From positions 2,489,501-2,553,500 of the forward strand of contig CANXME010002160.1 in the NCBI GenBank assembly GCA_948144175.1: DNA of 64,000 bases, in the 5' to 3' direction. Shown here piece by piece: positions 43,801 through 55,800 of this stretch (positions are counted from its first letter, which is position 1; each line of letters begins with the position of its first letter). The notes below the pieces were generated by a model. It made no database searches and had not been told where the DNA came from. It saw nothing but the letters and a program-made list of their open reading frames with translations. A program made the position numbers and the translations under genes. Source of the stretch: Closterium sp. NIES-65 (Eukaryota; Streptophyta; Zygnematophyceae; Desmidiales; Closteriaceae).

Positions 43801-46800
43801 CTCTATGAATGTGAACCCCGCCTTCCAGGTGTGTTTTGGTGTGTTTTGAGTCGACTCAAAACACACCTTGTGCACTGTAAATGTGAACCCCGCCTTCCAG
43901 GCCGTGGTAATGGTTTTTGCTAGGAGAATGGTGAGTTTTGAGTCGACTCAAAACACACCTGGATACAATGTCACGCGATGTGTTTACAGGGAGGCGAGCT
44001 ATTCTGGCATGGAAATTGCCAAAAAGGGTTGGAAGCTTTTTAGTTTCTGCTCGTAAGTGCTAGCGTAGTGTAATTCTGTTACTATAGAATTTTTTGCTGA
44101 GACTTGGGTTTCCCTGCGAGCTCAATAGCGAGCGGGATCCCCTCGAGGGCATTATATAAGCCTCGAGGTCTCATTTGCCTTTTTGTGGTCTGACGAAGGC
44201 TTCTATGCCGAAACTATTTACCACAGATTTTTCACAAGAAGTTTTTTCTACAAACAAACACAGGTTTTTACAAGCCTGTTTCTTTCTCTTAACAAACTGC
44301 TAACAGCTCCGAATATGCAGCCACGCAATGTCTACCACCACCAATAAGTGGTGTTCCATGGTTTTTGCTAGGAGAATGGTGAGATCCTGCACTTTTAATT
44401 CGACTCAGATCAGAACACTGCTTGCTTTCTTGTGCGCTGTGAACTCCGCCTTCCAGGCCATGGCAAATCTGTTGCCACGAAAATGGTGAGATCCTGCATG
44501 CACTGCACCTTCCCCTGCCCCTCCTCCTCCCTGCCTCTCCATCATGTGCGTGTGATCTAAATCACTCTGTACTTACATCTCCGAGGCACTACTGATGTTA
44601 GGAGGCAAGGTGGTGAGGTGATTGTGGGAAAGATCTCTGCACATAGTGAGGGCGGGTTGTTGGGGTGCGCAGTGAGGGCAGGCAGAGGGGAGGGGACGTG
44701 GAGACATGCACGCTAAGAGACTGGCTATAGGGATACATTTCTTGAGAGGCACATGTTAGACGGACGGACGGACGCAGCAACATCAGAATGGGACGAGCAC
44801 GAGGAAAGGCTATGAAGCAAAGCGAGCTTCAGGCATTGTAATGAGAGGGTGGTGGTGAATAAGAGGGGAGAAGGAATAAGCGTTATATTGTGGCACACAG
44901 ACAGACACACAGAGAGCATTCTGAAGCTGTTGTGAATGCCACGGAACACACCCATATCGTGCCGAAGCTACAGCAGGACAGGAGGATCGCACGGGGTGTT
45001 CCCAGAGAGTTGAAAGGAGATGAAACAAGATATACAAGGAAGGAAACCACCCGCAAGACCGCACCGCCTGATTTTGTTCGACTGACACTGACTGAGCATG
45101 CAAGGTACAGTGCAACATGGAGTTGCGTTGCAACATGCAATCCAAGCCACTTGTATCCGCGTCCGCACGCAAAGCGCCGCAGGCCTTGGAGACTCACATG
45201 GTTTGGAAGGGTCCGTGAGTGAGGGGTGGAATGGCGCCGGTGAGATTGTTGTGGGAGAGCCGCCTGTGTTGTGTGCAGGCAGGCAGACATGCACGGGGAA
45301 CGGCCAAGGCAGGCATGTGAAAAATGCGTCTGTTGTGGAAGGACAGTGCCATGCGGCTTCTTTGTGCAAATTAGTGCCTGTTTGCTGGAGAGTATTTCCA
45401 CAGTGCAGGGATCAGCTTTGAGGTAATGGCTGCTGCGTGTGATGTTGCGGATGTAGACGACAGGGAAGGGAAGGAGGTTATTTAAGAAGATCAAGTTGAA
45501 AGAAAAGGAGGGGCTGGGTTCCTATACATATAACATAACTGTACGTATAGTGAGCAAAGAACCAAACCGTGGTTCCCTTTGAACTGTCTTGACTTGAGAC
45601 AACCCTAAACTTTTGGGAGGTGGGGTGCTTTTGGGTGAGCTCAGAAGGAAATCGGCCCCCCTATTCCATTGCCGATCCGCCAAGAGGCGCTTTCACTTTC
45701 ACGAGCCGATTTCATTTGTTGGCATGCTGATTGGGCTGAAAGGCCTTACAGATATTCCAGCGAAGTGAGGTTGCTGATGCCAGCAGGGATGCTCCCTGAA
45801 AGGTTGTTGTTATTGAGATCCCTGGTGGGGCCATTGCAGGGAGGTGGGAAGGTTTGGTGCTGTTGTGGGAGAAGACCACATGAGGGAGGAACTGCCTTCA
45901 TAGGATGAACAGTCTTCACACAATGACCTGGTGCTCTCGACCTGGTGCTCTCGACCTGGTGCTTCTGTGCACAAGCTGGTCTTATCTTTCCTTTTCTACA
46001 ACAACTACATCTCATCTGAATTCAGTGGAAGGAGAAGGAGGAGGAGGAGGAGGAGGAGACAAAGGTAAGAGAAGAGTAAGAGGCCTACAGGTTAGAGAGG
46101 GAGGTGAGGGCGGAGATGGTGGATGGAATAGAGCCAATGAAGCCATTCAGACTGGCCCGCCTAGAGAGGGGAGGGGATGGGCAAGAGGAGAGGCGCACAC
46201 ACTGGTGGCTGGCTGGTGGGCAAGGTGTGAGTACTCGGGGTTAGATCCATACAATAGGTAATGAGCTCAGCTCAAAGCTCTCAAGTACATTCGGCTTGGC
46301 CAAAGGTGGATGGGTAGCAAATCGGGGGCAATCCCCAATGAGACTGGCTGAAATCTCCCATGGGCGGGTTGGGGTTTTCAGTTGATTGTGTTCAGGTAGG
46401 GTTGTGATGTTGCTGTAACACCAGCGTGCTTCCCTCTAGCCATCGTGCTTCCCTCTAGCCATCGTGCTTCCCTCTAGCCATCGTGCTTCCCTCTAGCCAT
46501 CGTGCTTCCCTCTAGCCATCGTGCTTCCCTCTAGCCATCGTGCTTCCCTCTAGCCATCGTGCTTCCCTCTAGCCATCGTGCTTCCCTCTAGCCATCGTGC
46601 TTCCCTCTAACCATCGTGCTTCCCTCTAGCCATCGTGCTTCCCTCTAACCATCGTGCCTTTTTCTCTAGCCCCATGTGTTGAGAGCAGCATGGAGGAAGC
46701 ATGAGGGAAGCATGAGGGAAGCATGAGGGAAGCATGAGGGAAGCATGAGGGAAGCATGAGGGAAGCATGAGGGAAGCTTCCCTCTAGCCATCATTCCTTT

Positions 46801-49800
46801 TTCTCTAGCCCCATGTGTCGAGAGCAGCATGGAGGAAGCATGAGGGAAGAATGAGGGAAGCATGAGGGAAGCATGAGGGAAGCATGAGGGAAGCATGAGG
46901 GAAGCATGAGGGAAGCATGAGGGAAGCATGAGGGAAGCATGAGGGAAGCATGAGGGAAGCATGAGGGAAGCATGAGGGAAGCATGAGGGAAGCATGAGGG
47001 AAGCATGAGGGAAGCATGAGGGAAGCATGAGGGAAGCATGAGGGAAGCATGAGGGAAGCATGAGGGAAGCATGAGGGAAGCATGAGGGAAGCATGAGGGA
47101 AGCATGAGGGAAGCATGAGGGAAGCATGAGGGAAGCATGAGGGAAGCATGAGGGAAGCATGAGGGAAGCATGAGGGAAGCATGAGGGAAGCATGAGGGAA
47201 GCATGAGGGAAGCATGAGGGAAGCATGAGGGAAGCATGAGGGAAGCATGAGGGAAGCATGAGGGAAGCATGAGGGAAGCATGAGGGAAGCATGAGGGAAG
47301 CATGAGGGAAGCATGAGGGAAGCATGAGGGAAGCATGAGGGAAGCATGAGGGAAGCATGAGGGAAGCATGAGGGAAGCATGAGGGAAGCATGAGGGAAGC
47401 ATGAGGGAAGCATGAGGGAAGCATGAGGGAAGCATTGTCAACGAGAGCGTTGTAAGGCCCCGTCCTCGCTTGGGCGGAGCCAACCTTGTGGTCGGATGTG
47501 CGGGGGTTGCAGCCGACCTACAACAGCGGGCACGGGGGCCACTGCAAGGACGCCAAGATGGAGGGCGTCTGGCTGTAGGGCGCCGAGCAGGAGGACGCCG
47601 CCCTGGACGCCTGGTTGGTGTCCCGGAAGCCTGGACGACGTCCTGGGAAGCTGGACGCCGAGCTGGGCGTTGCCACGACTACCGGGGCGTCTGTTGTGTG
47701 ATGCAACCATATGCATTCACGTCTGTCTGCCTCCCATCATGTGTTTGTGCGTTGCATGCTGGGTGTGAGCGTGTGCAAGAAATTTGTGTCTTGTGTGGTT
47801 TGGATTTTCTGTATGTGTGTGTGTGTGTGTGTGTATGTTATTTGGCTTGAGCAGATATCTGAAGTGATTCCTCTACTCAAGAGCTTTCCGACGAACCAAG
47901 AATCGTCGCGATCGGAGCACAACCAAGAAAGTTACGAACATTGGAGTTCGTATGCTTATATATTTTGGTTGCAGCTACTTTGAGAAGTTGTGGCATTGAC
48001 TCAATATGTGGTACAGACTTGTGGGGGTTGGGAAATTCGAACCCATCACTGTAGATGCTGCCAAGAGGTTGGGTGAAGCCAAACCAGGTTGGTAAGTGTG
48101 GCCAAGTTGTGGTGAGGTGGATGGCATGGGTTGGAAAGTGACAAAGGTCAAAGTTTGTTGCCTATGGGGAAGGGAATTGTGTGGCATGGGGTTTCCTTGG
48201 TTGGGGACTCTCTCTTGGGACCTTCCCTCTCGTCCTCCTCTTCCCCTCCTACCAGGTTTAGTGCTTCTCTAATGATCTTTTGTGGGACTTGTGAGTTAAT
48301 TGTGATTGAGTTAAATTTCTGTGGCAGCATACCCCCTAGTGCGCCGAAAAGCATAACTCAAGATATGCTGCATATTTTGATACGATTCAAATTGGGAAAT
48401 GTAGCCACGGTTTAGGGCTACAACATAGTTGAATTTCGTGGGATTCTAACAGTGCACCTTTTGTCGACAACGTTTCTTGTGAAGTCGACGTTTCTGTCCA
48501 GAAATTGAGACCAACGATTTTGAGAAATTTGGGCACCTAATCTTCATAGACTCCGTCCTTAGTCTCTAACAAGTGGTATCAGAGCGGGTTAAGGACTTAA
48601 TGGAGAGTCTACTGAAGTGTGAAGACCCTCCTAGACCCACCATGGCCTGTGGGCGTGCCTAAGTGGAGTTCTAGAGGTTGCACGTGACTTCCGCTAAGGG
48701 GAAACTCTGCCGAAATTTCGTTGGCGCCGACACTTGTGAAGATTGTGTGGATCTACATTGTGACCAGCAAAGGGGGGGAGCTGAAACCTCTGATTGGGAG
48801 CAGAGGAGATGAGTCAAGGGAGTGGAGAAGGAGCTGAGAAGAAGAGTGAGCCGCCACCATACAAGATTGAGGCATTGGATGGCTCCAACTATGAAGAATG
48901 GAGTGGGCGGATGAGGAGCGCCTTCAAGCGCTACAAGCTGCTGAAATTGGCTATGGGAGAGGAGAAGATGCCCGAGGAAGGAGATGCCCGCGATCGGTGG
49001 ATTGAGCGGAGCGCGGTGCTGTACGACTTGATTCTACAGTCAGTCAACAACGACATGTTCCAGCACATCAAGGATTTGGTGGAGCTCGATGACTCAGGAC
49101 CGAAGGCGTGGAAGCTGCTACGCGACGTGGTTCAACCCAACACGCTGCCGATGGTGATCGTATTGGAGAAGGAGCTGGCTGCCCTCTCCATGCGGCCGGG
49201 AGATGATGTGAAGCCGGCCCTTGACAAGATCAAGGACACCTATGCGAGGATGGCAGCGGCGGGCAGCAAGGTGTCGGAAATGCGGCAGTGCACCAAAATC
49301 ATCTCGGTGCTCGACAACTCGTGGGACAACCTTATCCCCACCCTCAACGCTCAGCAGGAAAAGTGGACGCCTGAGTGGCTACGGCAGCAGATCCTGCAGG
49401 AGGACTTCCGCAGGCGCCACACGGGAGGTGGTGCTGCCAACAAAACTGCTGAGGGGTATGGAGCTGCAGGAGGCAGCAGGGGGAGAGGGGGAGGGAGAGG
49501 CCTAGGCCGTGGGAGAGGCTTTGGCAGAGGAAGAGGCCGAGGTGACTACAACGAGGAGCATGAGAGCTCTGGTGGCAGGGGGAGCACCCGAATGGAGGGT
49601 GCGTGCTGGTACTGCAAGAAGGCTGGACACCCGTGGTTCAAGTGTTTCAGCCGGCCTGAAGGATGGGCACCTCCAGGCATGAAGCCGCCAAGTGGTGAAC
49701 GTGCACGAGGTGGTGCTGTGCAAGGTTCAGGTGCACAAGGTGATGGTGCACAAGGTAAAGCCGACCCTGGGATGTTCCTCATGGTTGAGGATGTGCAAGG

Positions 49801-52800
49801 GAGTGGGGGTGATGTGGGTTCAGTTGGGAAGGTTGTGATGCACCCCCTCACTCATTGGGTGATCGATTCAGGTTGCACAAGTAACATGACTCCACGGGCA
49901 GATTTGCTTGATGAGGTGAAGCCCCCTGGGAAGATAAAGTTTGTGGCTGCCGCTTCAGGTGCCTTGCTCCCTGTAACTGGTGTTGGGAATGCCAAGGTTA
50001 TGGGAGCTAATGGGGGGCTTGTGGGGCTGGGAAATGTGCTGTTGGTTGAAGGTTTATCCGCTAACCTCCTCTCTGTGCGCCGGCTGCAGAAAAGCAAGGC
50101 CAAAGTCACGTTCGGCCCAACCAGCTGCCGTGCAAAGCTTGGGAAGTTGCTGCTGTGGGATTTGGAGGAAAAGAGCAGCTGCATCAAGGACCTCTGGCAG
50201 CTGCCCATCATCCCTTGGAATGGGAAACCTCCAGCAACGGCAAAGGCAGCGGCAGCGGCTAAGGCAACTGCGGGAGGAGAGGAGACTGCACCAACTGCTG
50301 GGGCCCTGGATGCAGTCAAGAAGGTGCAGCAGCCACAGCAATCACATGGTGAGGTGCTTGCTGGTGTGGATGAAATGGCTGCATGGGCAAAGGCTTTGTC
50401 TGGGAGTGGTGAGGCCGATTGGGAGACGTGGCATGAGAGGCTGTGCCACATCAACATTCCTATGCTGCAGAAGTTGGTGAAGGATGGGAGCTTGAAGGGA
50501 TTGGAGGTGAAGGGGGCAGCGAAGGAGATTGGGAGCTGCCCTACATGCCTTGAGACAAAGTTCACCAAGTTCCCTTTCAGTAGCAGCACGGGACCAGCCA
50601 AGGTTCCAATCGCGCTTGTGCACATGGATGTGGTGGGCCCCACAAGGGCCCTTTCTCTCTCGGGCAGCCGCTACTTCTTGACCATTGTGGACGACCACAC
50701 ACGTGCGGTGTGGGTCTACCCTCTCAAGACTAAAGGGGAGGTGGCAGCAGCTGTTCTTAAGGAGTGGATGCCGAGAGCACAAAGGGAGAGCGGACACAAG
50801 GTCAAGGTGATCCGCACCGACAATGGGGGAGAGTTTATTGGCGCTGATTTTGAGGCGGTGCTGAAGAAGGGGATCCAGCATCAGCTCACGGTGCCCTACA
50901 ACCCTCAGGAGAACGGCGTGGCTGAGCGGTTCAACCGGACCCTGTAGGAAGGTGCTCGCACTCTCCTTGGGCGTGCAGGGCTGCCGGATCCGTTTTGGGT
51001 GACAGCACTGCGGCAGGTCGCTGTTGTGAAGAACCGGGTGCTGGCGACAGTGGGGGACAAGCAATGGGTCCCCTACACCAAGTGGTATGGGAGTGCACCA
51101 GCAGTCAACATGCTGAGAGCCTACGGCTGCATGGTGGTGTTTCATGTGCCTAAGGAGAAGAGGGGAAAACTGGAAGCTTCTGGGAGATGGGGTGTGCACT
51201 TGGGGCTTGCTAAGGATCACAAGGGCTGGCTGATTTGGGACTTGACCAGCCAGCATCTGACTGTGTCGAGGGATGTGAAGTTCCTTGAGTCCTTGTACTA
51301 CAAGGAGTGGAAGCAGCAGTAGCAGAAGCTTCCCACTACACCGCTGATCATTGAGGCTGATGAGGTGCAGCGGCCTTCGAGGCAAGTGCAGGTCACTGTC
51401 TCAGAGGAGGAGATTTCTGGGGTGACTGAGGATGGGGGAGAACCTGAGGTGGAGGAGCAGCAGCAGCAGCCGCAGCAGCAGCAGCAAGATGCTCCACAAG
51501 GTGCCGTACGTCCGGCTGACCGTCCAAGGAGGGATGTGCGCCCTCCTAACCGGCTGACCTATCCAAGCTTTGGGAAGCCAAGTGTGGTAAGGGCTGGGAG
51601 TGTGGCTGAGCAGTGTGATGAGGAGGAGATAGCGCACTGTTACTGGGCAGCCGTCTCTGAGCCCAAGACACTTACCGAGGCCTTGAGTGAGCCCGATGCT
51701 GAGAAGTGGAAGCGGAGTGTGAAGGAGGAGTATGACTCTCTGCTGGAGAACGAGACGTGGGAGCTGTGTGAGCTGCCTCCAGGGAAGAAGGCCATTTCTT
51801 CCAAGCTGATTTTCAGGTACAAGTACGGACCTGATGGGGAGCTGACCCGCTACAAGTCAAGGCTTGTGGCTAAGGGGTTCCAACAGACAAAGGGGAAGGA
51901 TTTTGATGATATCTTTGCTCCTGTGGGGAAAGGCACTACACTGAGGACGATGTTGGCAATGGCTGCAAACCGTGGCTGGAAGATCAAGCAGATGGACATA
52001 ATCACTGCCTTCCTCATTGGAATCATTCTGGAGGAGCTGTACATGCTGCAGCCTGAGGGGTTGGATGATGGGAGCGGCAGGGTATGCAGGCTCAAGAAGG
52101 CCATCTATGGCCTGAAGCAGGCTCCTCGCGCATGGTACCACAAGCTAGAGGAGACACTGCTGGCCGGGGGGTTCAAGAAGAACGAGTGTGATCACAGCCT
52201 GTTCCTGCTGCAAGAGAAGGAGCAGCTCTTCATGCTCCTGGTGTACGTGGACGACATCCTGCTCTTCTCTGAGTCATCTGCGATGATTGAACGTGTGGAG
52301 GAGATGCTCGAAATGCAGTTCAAGTGCTCCAAGATGGGAGATGTGAAGTACTACCTTGGGATGCACGTGGAGAGGGACCTTGACAAGGGAGTGTTGAGGT
52401 TGCACCAGAGGAAGTATTGTGAGGGGCTGGCTGAGAAGTATGGGCTGCAAGATGCAGGAAGGCCAGCCACCCCGTTGCCTTCGGGGTTCACTGTGGAGTC
52501 CTGTGCTGATGAGGAGGTGGTGGGGGAGAGTGACAGGAAGTTGTTTCACTCCATGGTAGGGGCACTCAACTATGCGTCTAACCACACGCGGCCTGACATT
52601 GCCTTTGCTACATCCAGGCTTGCGAGTGTGGTTTCATGCCCAAGTCATGAGCAGCTGGAAGCGGCCAAGAGGTTGGTCCGCTATGTGAGCGCTACAGCAT
52701 CAGTGGGCTTGGAGTACAGTGCTGTGCGACAGAGGCTACAGAGGGGTGCAGCTGATTTGAGCAAGGGGGAGATGCGCTTGACTTGCTACACCGACGCTAG

Positions 52801-55800
52801 CTTCAACTCAGTGAAGACGGATGGCACCAGCATTCGAGGCTATGTGTGCCTCTTTGGAGGTGGTGCAGTGAGCAGGCGCAGCAAGAAGCAGAACAAGGTG
52901 GGGTTGTCCTCGTGTGAGACAGAGTACATGGCCCTTCATCATGGGGCAAAGGAGGTGGTGTGGCTGAGGCGTTTGTTGGAGGAAATCGGAGTGTGTCAGA
53001 GGGAGCCGACTGTGATTTTCTGTGACAATGAGTCGGCGGTGAAGCTTGCAAAGAATGCCTGTCTTCATGGCTTGACAAATCACATCAGGCCAAAGTGGCA
53101 TTGGACAAGGAGGCTCCTGGACAAGGAGGTGCGGCTGGAGATTGTGAAGACCCAGCAGCAGGCGGCTGACATTCTCACCAAGCGCCTGGCAGAACCTGAG
53201 CATTGGAAGGGCATGAAGCTTGCGGGAATGAGTGTGCATTGAGGGTGCATGCTTGAGTTATGGCATGTGAGATGATGGTTGGCAGCCAGAGGGGGAGTTT
53301 GTTGTGTGATGCAACCATATGCATTCACGTATGTCTGCCTCCCATCATGTGTTTGTGCGTTGCATGCGTGGTGTGAGCGTGTGCAAGAAATTTGTGTCTT
53401 GTGTGGTTTGGATTTTCTGTGTGTTTGTGTGTGTGTGTGTATGATATTTGGCTTGAGCAGATATCTGAAGTGATTCCTCTACTCAAGAGCTTTCCGACAA
53501 ACCAAGAATCGTCGCGATCGGAGCACAACCAAGAAAGTTACGAACATTGGAGTTCGTATGCTTATATATTTTGGTTGCAGCTACTTTGGGAAGTTGTGGC
53601 ATTGACTCAATATGGGGTACAGACTTGTGGGGGTTGGGAAATTCGAACCCATCACTGTAGATGCTGCCAAGAGGTTGGGTGAAGCCAAACCAGGTTGGTA
53701 AGTGTGGCCAAGTTGTGGTGAGGTGGATGGCATGGGTTGGAAAGTGACAAAGGTCAAAGTTTGTTGCCTATGGGGAAGGGAATTGTGTGGCATGGGGTTT
53801 TCTTGGTTGGGGACTCTCTCTTGGGACCTTCCCTCTCGTCCTCCTCTTCCCCTCCAACCAGGTTTAGTGCTTCTCTAATGTTCTTTTGTGGGACTTGTGA
53901 GTTAGTTGTGATTGAGTTAAATTTATGTGGCAGCATACCCCCTAGTGCGCCGAAAGACATAACTCAAGATATGCTTCATATTTTGATACGATTCAAATTG
54001 GGAAATGTAGCCACGGTTTAGGGCTACAACATATTTGAATTTCGTGGGATTCTAACAGTGCACCTTTTGTCGACAACGTTTCTTGTGAAGTCGACGTTTC
54101 TGTCCAGAAATTGAGACCAACGATTTTGAGAAATTTGGGCACCTAATCTTCATAGACTCCGTCCTTAGTCTCTAACAGCGTCTGCACGGCGTCCTGGGGT
54201 CCGGACGCTGACCTGGGTGTCCTGGGGGTACACACACCGACCTGGGCGTCTGGTCGGCGTCCTGGGAGGAGGGACGCCGCTCTGGAGGCTTGGTCGGCGT
54301 CCTGGGCGTCTGGACGCCGACCTGGGGGGTTCGGAAGGTGTCCTGGGCGCCTGGACGCCGGACTGGGGACGCCGGGCATGCGTGGCCGGCTACGGACTGT
54401 GCTGGTCGGTCAGGCGTGGTTGCCCGGTCGACCGGAATACCCTGGCAACGTGTGCGAGTGTCGCCTGGGTGGAGTATGTGAGGCCGACCTCGGGGGTGGT
54501 ATCCCGAGGTCGACGTGGCTGGTGGGCGCAAACGCTGGTGTGGAGTCTGCCAGGCGTCTGCGCTGTGCTCGTGACAAGGAGTGGAGCGCCAACCAGCTGC
54601 GCGCACCTGCGAAGCAGGTGCACCGTTGTCCTGCGGGTGCAACGCTGTGCAGCCGACTTGGTGCAGCGCTGGCACACCGTGGACTTGCAACGTTGGCGAA
54701 CTGCTACTCTGCTACGCTGGAGCGGTGCGAGCGCTGCTGCGCTGGAGTGCAGTCGACCGTGCTGCGCTGGAGGTCGACCAGCAGCCTAGCTAGCTCTGAT
54801 GTAGTCAATGCTGCCAATGTTGTTGCTATCATTGTTGTCATGTTTTCCTAGTGAAACTCCCCGTGAACTAGCAAGCAGCGTGAACACAAGGAAACGACTA
54901 AGTGAACGAACGCAGAGATCACACGAGCACACGTGCCTAGCCCGTAGCCTATCTCCCGTTGCAGCTGTTATCTCCGCATGGTGCGGTGAGCGTGGTCTAC
55001 ACCGCGACGTAGTACAGTCTAGCCGACTTAGCACTTACCGATCGTGTTCGTAGACCGGCAGCCGTGCAGTCACTAGCGTGCGCGTATGCAACGCCGAGGT
55101 GATGGACACCCTGGAGGGACGGCTGGAGGATGCGAGGAGACGCCATGAGGCCCAGGAGTACGGGGCAATACCCTGGGCAGTCGTCGAGGCAGGACTCCGC
55201 TCCATGTGGGCGACGGAACATCCCTCTTCACGACCAGCTTCTCCTCGATCGGTGACCAACGAAGGCGGAATTGACGTGGGCGTCAACGCTGGAGGTGGCC
55301 AAGTCGGCAGCAGTGCGGGAGGCACGTCGATGCAGCGAGGTGTGATACACGCCGGTGAAGCCGGCGGCGTTCAGGCTCGAGGGATGCACTCGTCGGCGGC
55401 TGCAGGCTCCTCGCAGGGCGACGCCGGTGGGCGTCGAAGTGGATTGTCGCCGATGTCGGCGACCCAGGTGACGGCGGGTGGGATTGCACCGAGCTACGGC
55501 TACTTCAAGTTTACGTCGGACAGGATCTCGGTCACCCCGCCGCTCGTTGGTCGACAAGACATCCTCACCTAGAAGGAAGCCATCGAGCCCCAGCTGGAGA
55601 TGGCCAGGCTGATCGGCTTTGCCCGAGGGACCGTGGCGACGCCGGGGGAGCACCACCCCAACCTGCGTGCAGAGTTTCGCACCGTTCAGCTGTTGACCTT
55701 CACAGTCATCTCGCGGTGCTGCTCGCCAGGCGTGCAAATCGCCTTGAAGTGGTGCCGAGAGTACCTTGACGCCGGCCACCGGGCGTGGAACTTCATCGAG

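Larger units (their letters stand above)
47692..54177 (+). mobile_element. Ty1/copia element with 0.88-kb LTRs, nested in the 5' LTR of another copia
   Basis: LTRs at 47692-48571 (880 bp) and 53300-54177 (878 bp), roughly 2% different by eye, start TGTTGTGTG and end TCTCTAACA. The TSD GCGTC is at 47687-47691 and 54178-54182. The initiator-Met PBS TGGTATCAGAGC is at 48574-48585 and the purine tract AGAGGGGGAGTT precedes the 3' LTR. The interior is one long frame with only two TAG codons, so this is the most nearly intact element of the window. Confidence 0.96.

Noticed and set aside
44046..44310. A solo LTR (TGTAATTC ... GCTAACA) with a TATA-like ATTATATAAG
   Set aside because: It has an LTR-like look, but I found neither a TSD nor a second copy in the window.
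46666..47483. Minus-strand ORFs of 202-252 aa ([10 protein letters not shown] repeats)
   Set aside because: The 11-bp unit has no stop in any minus frame, so all frames are open by construction. This is a minisatellite in an intron, not a gene.
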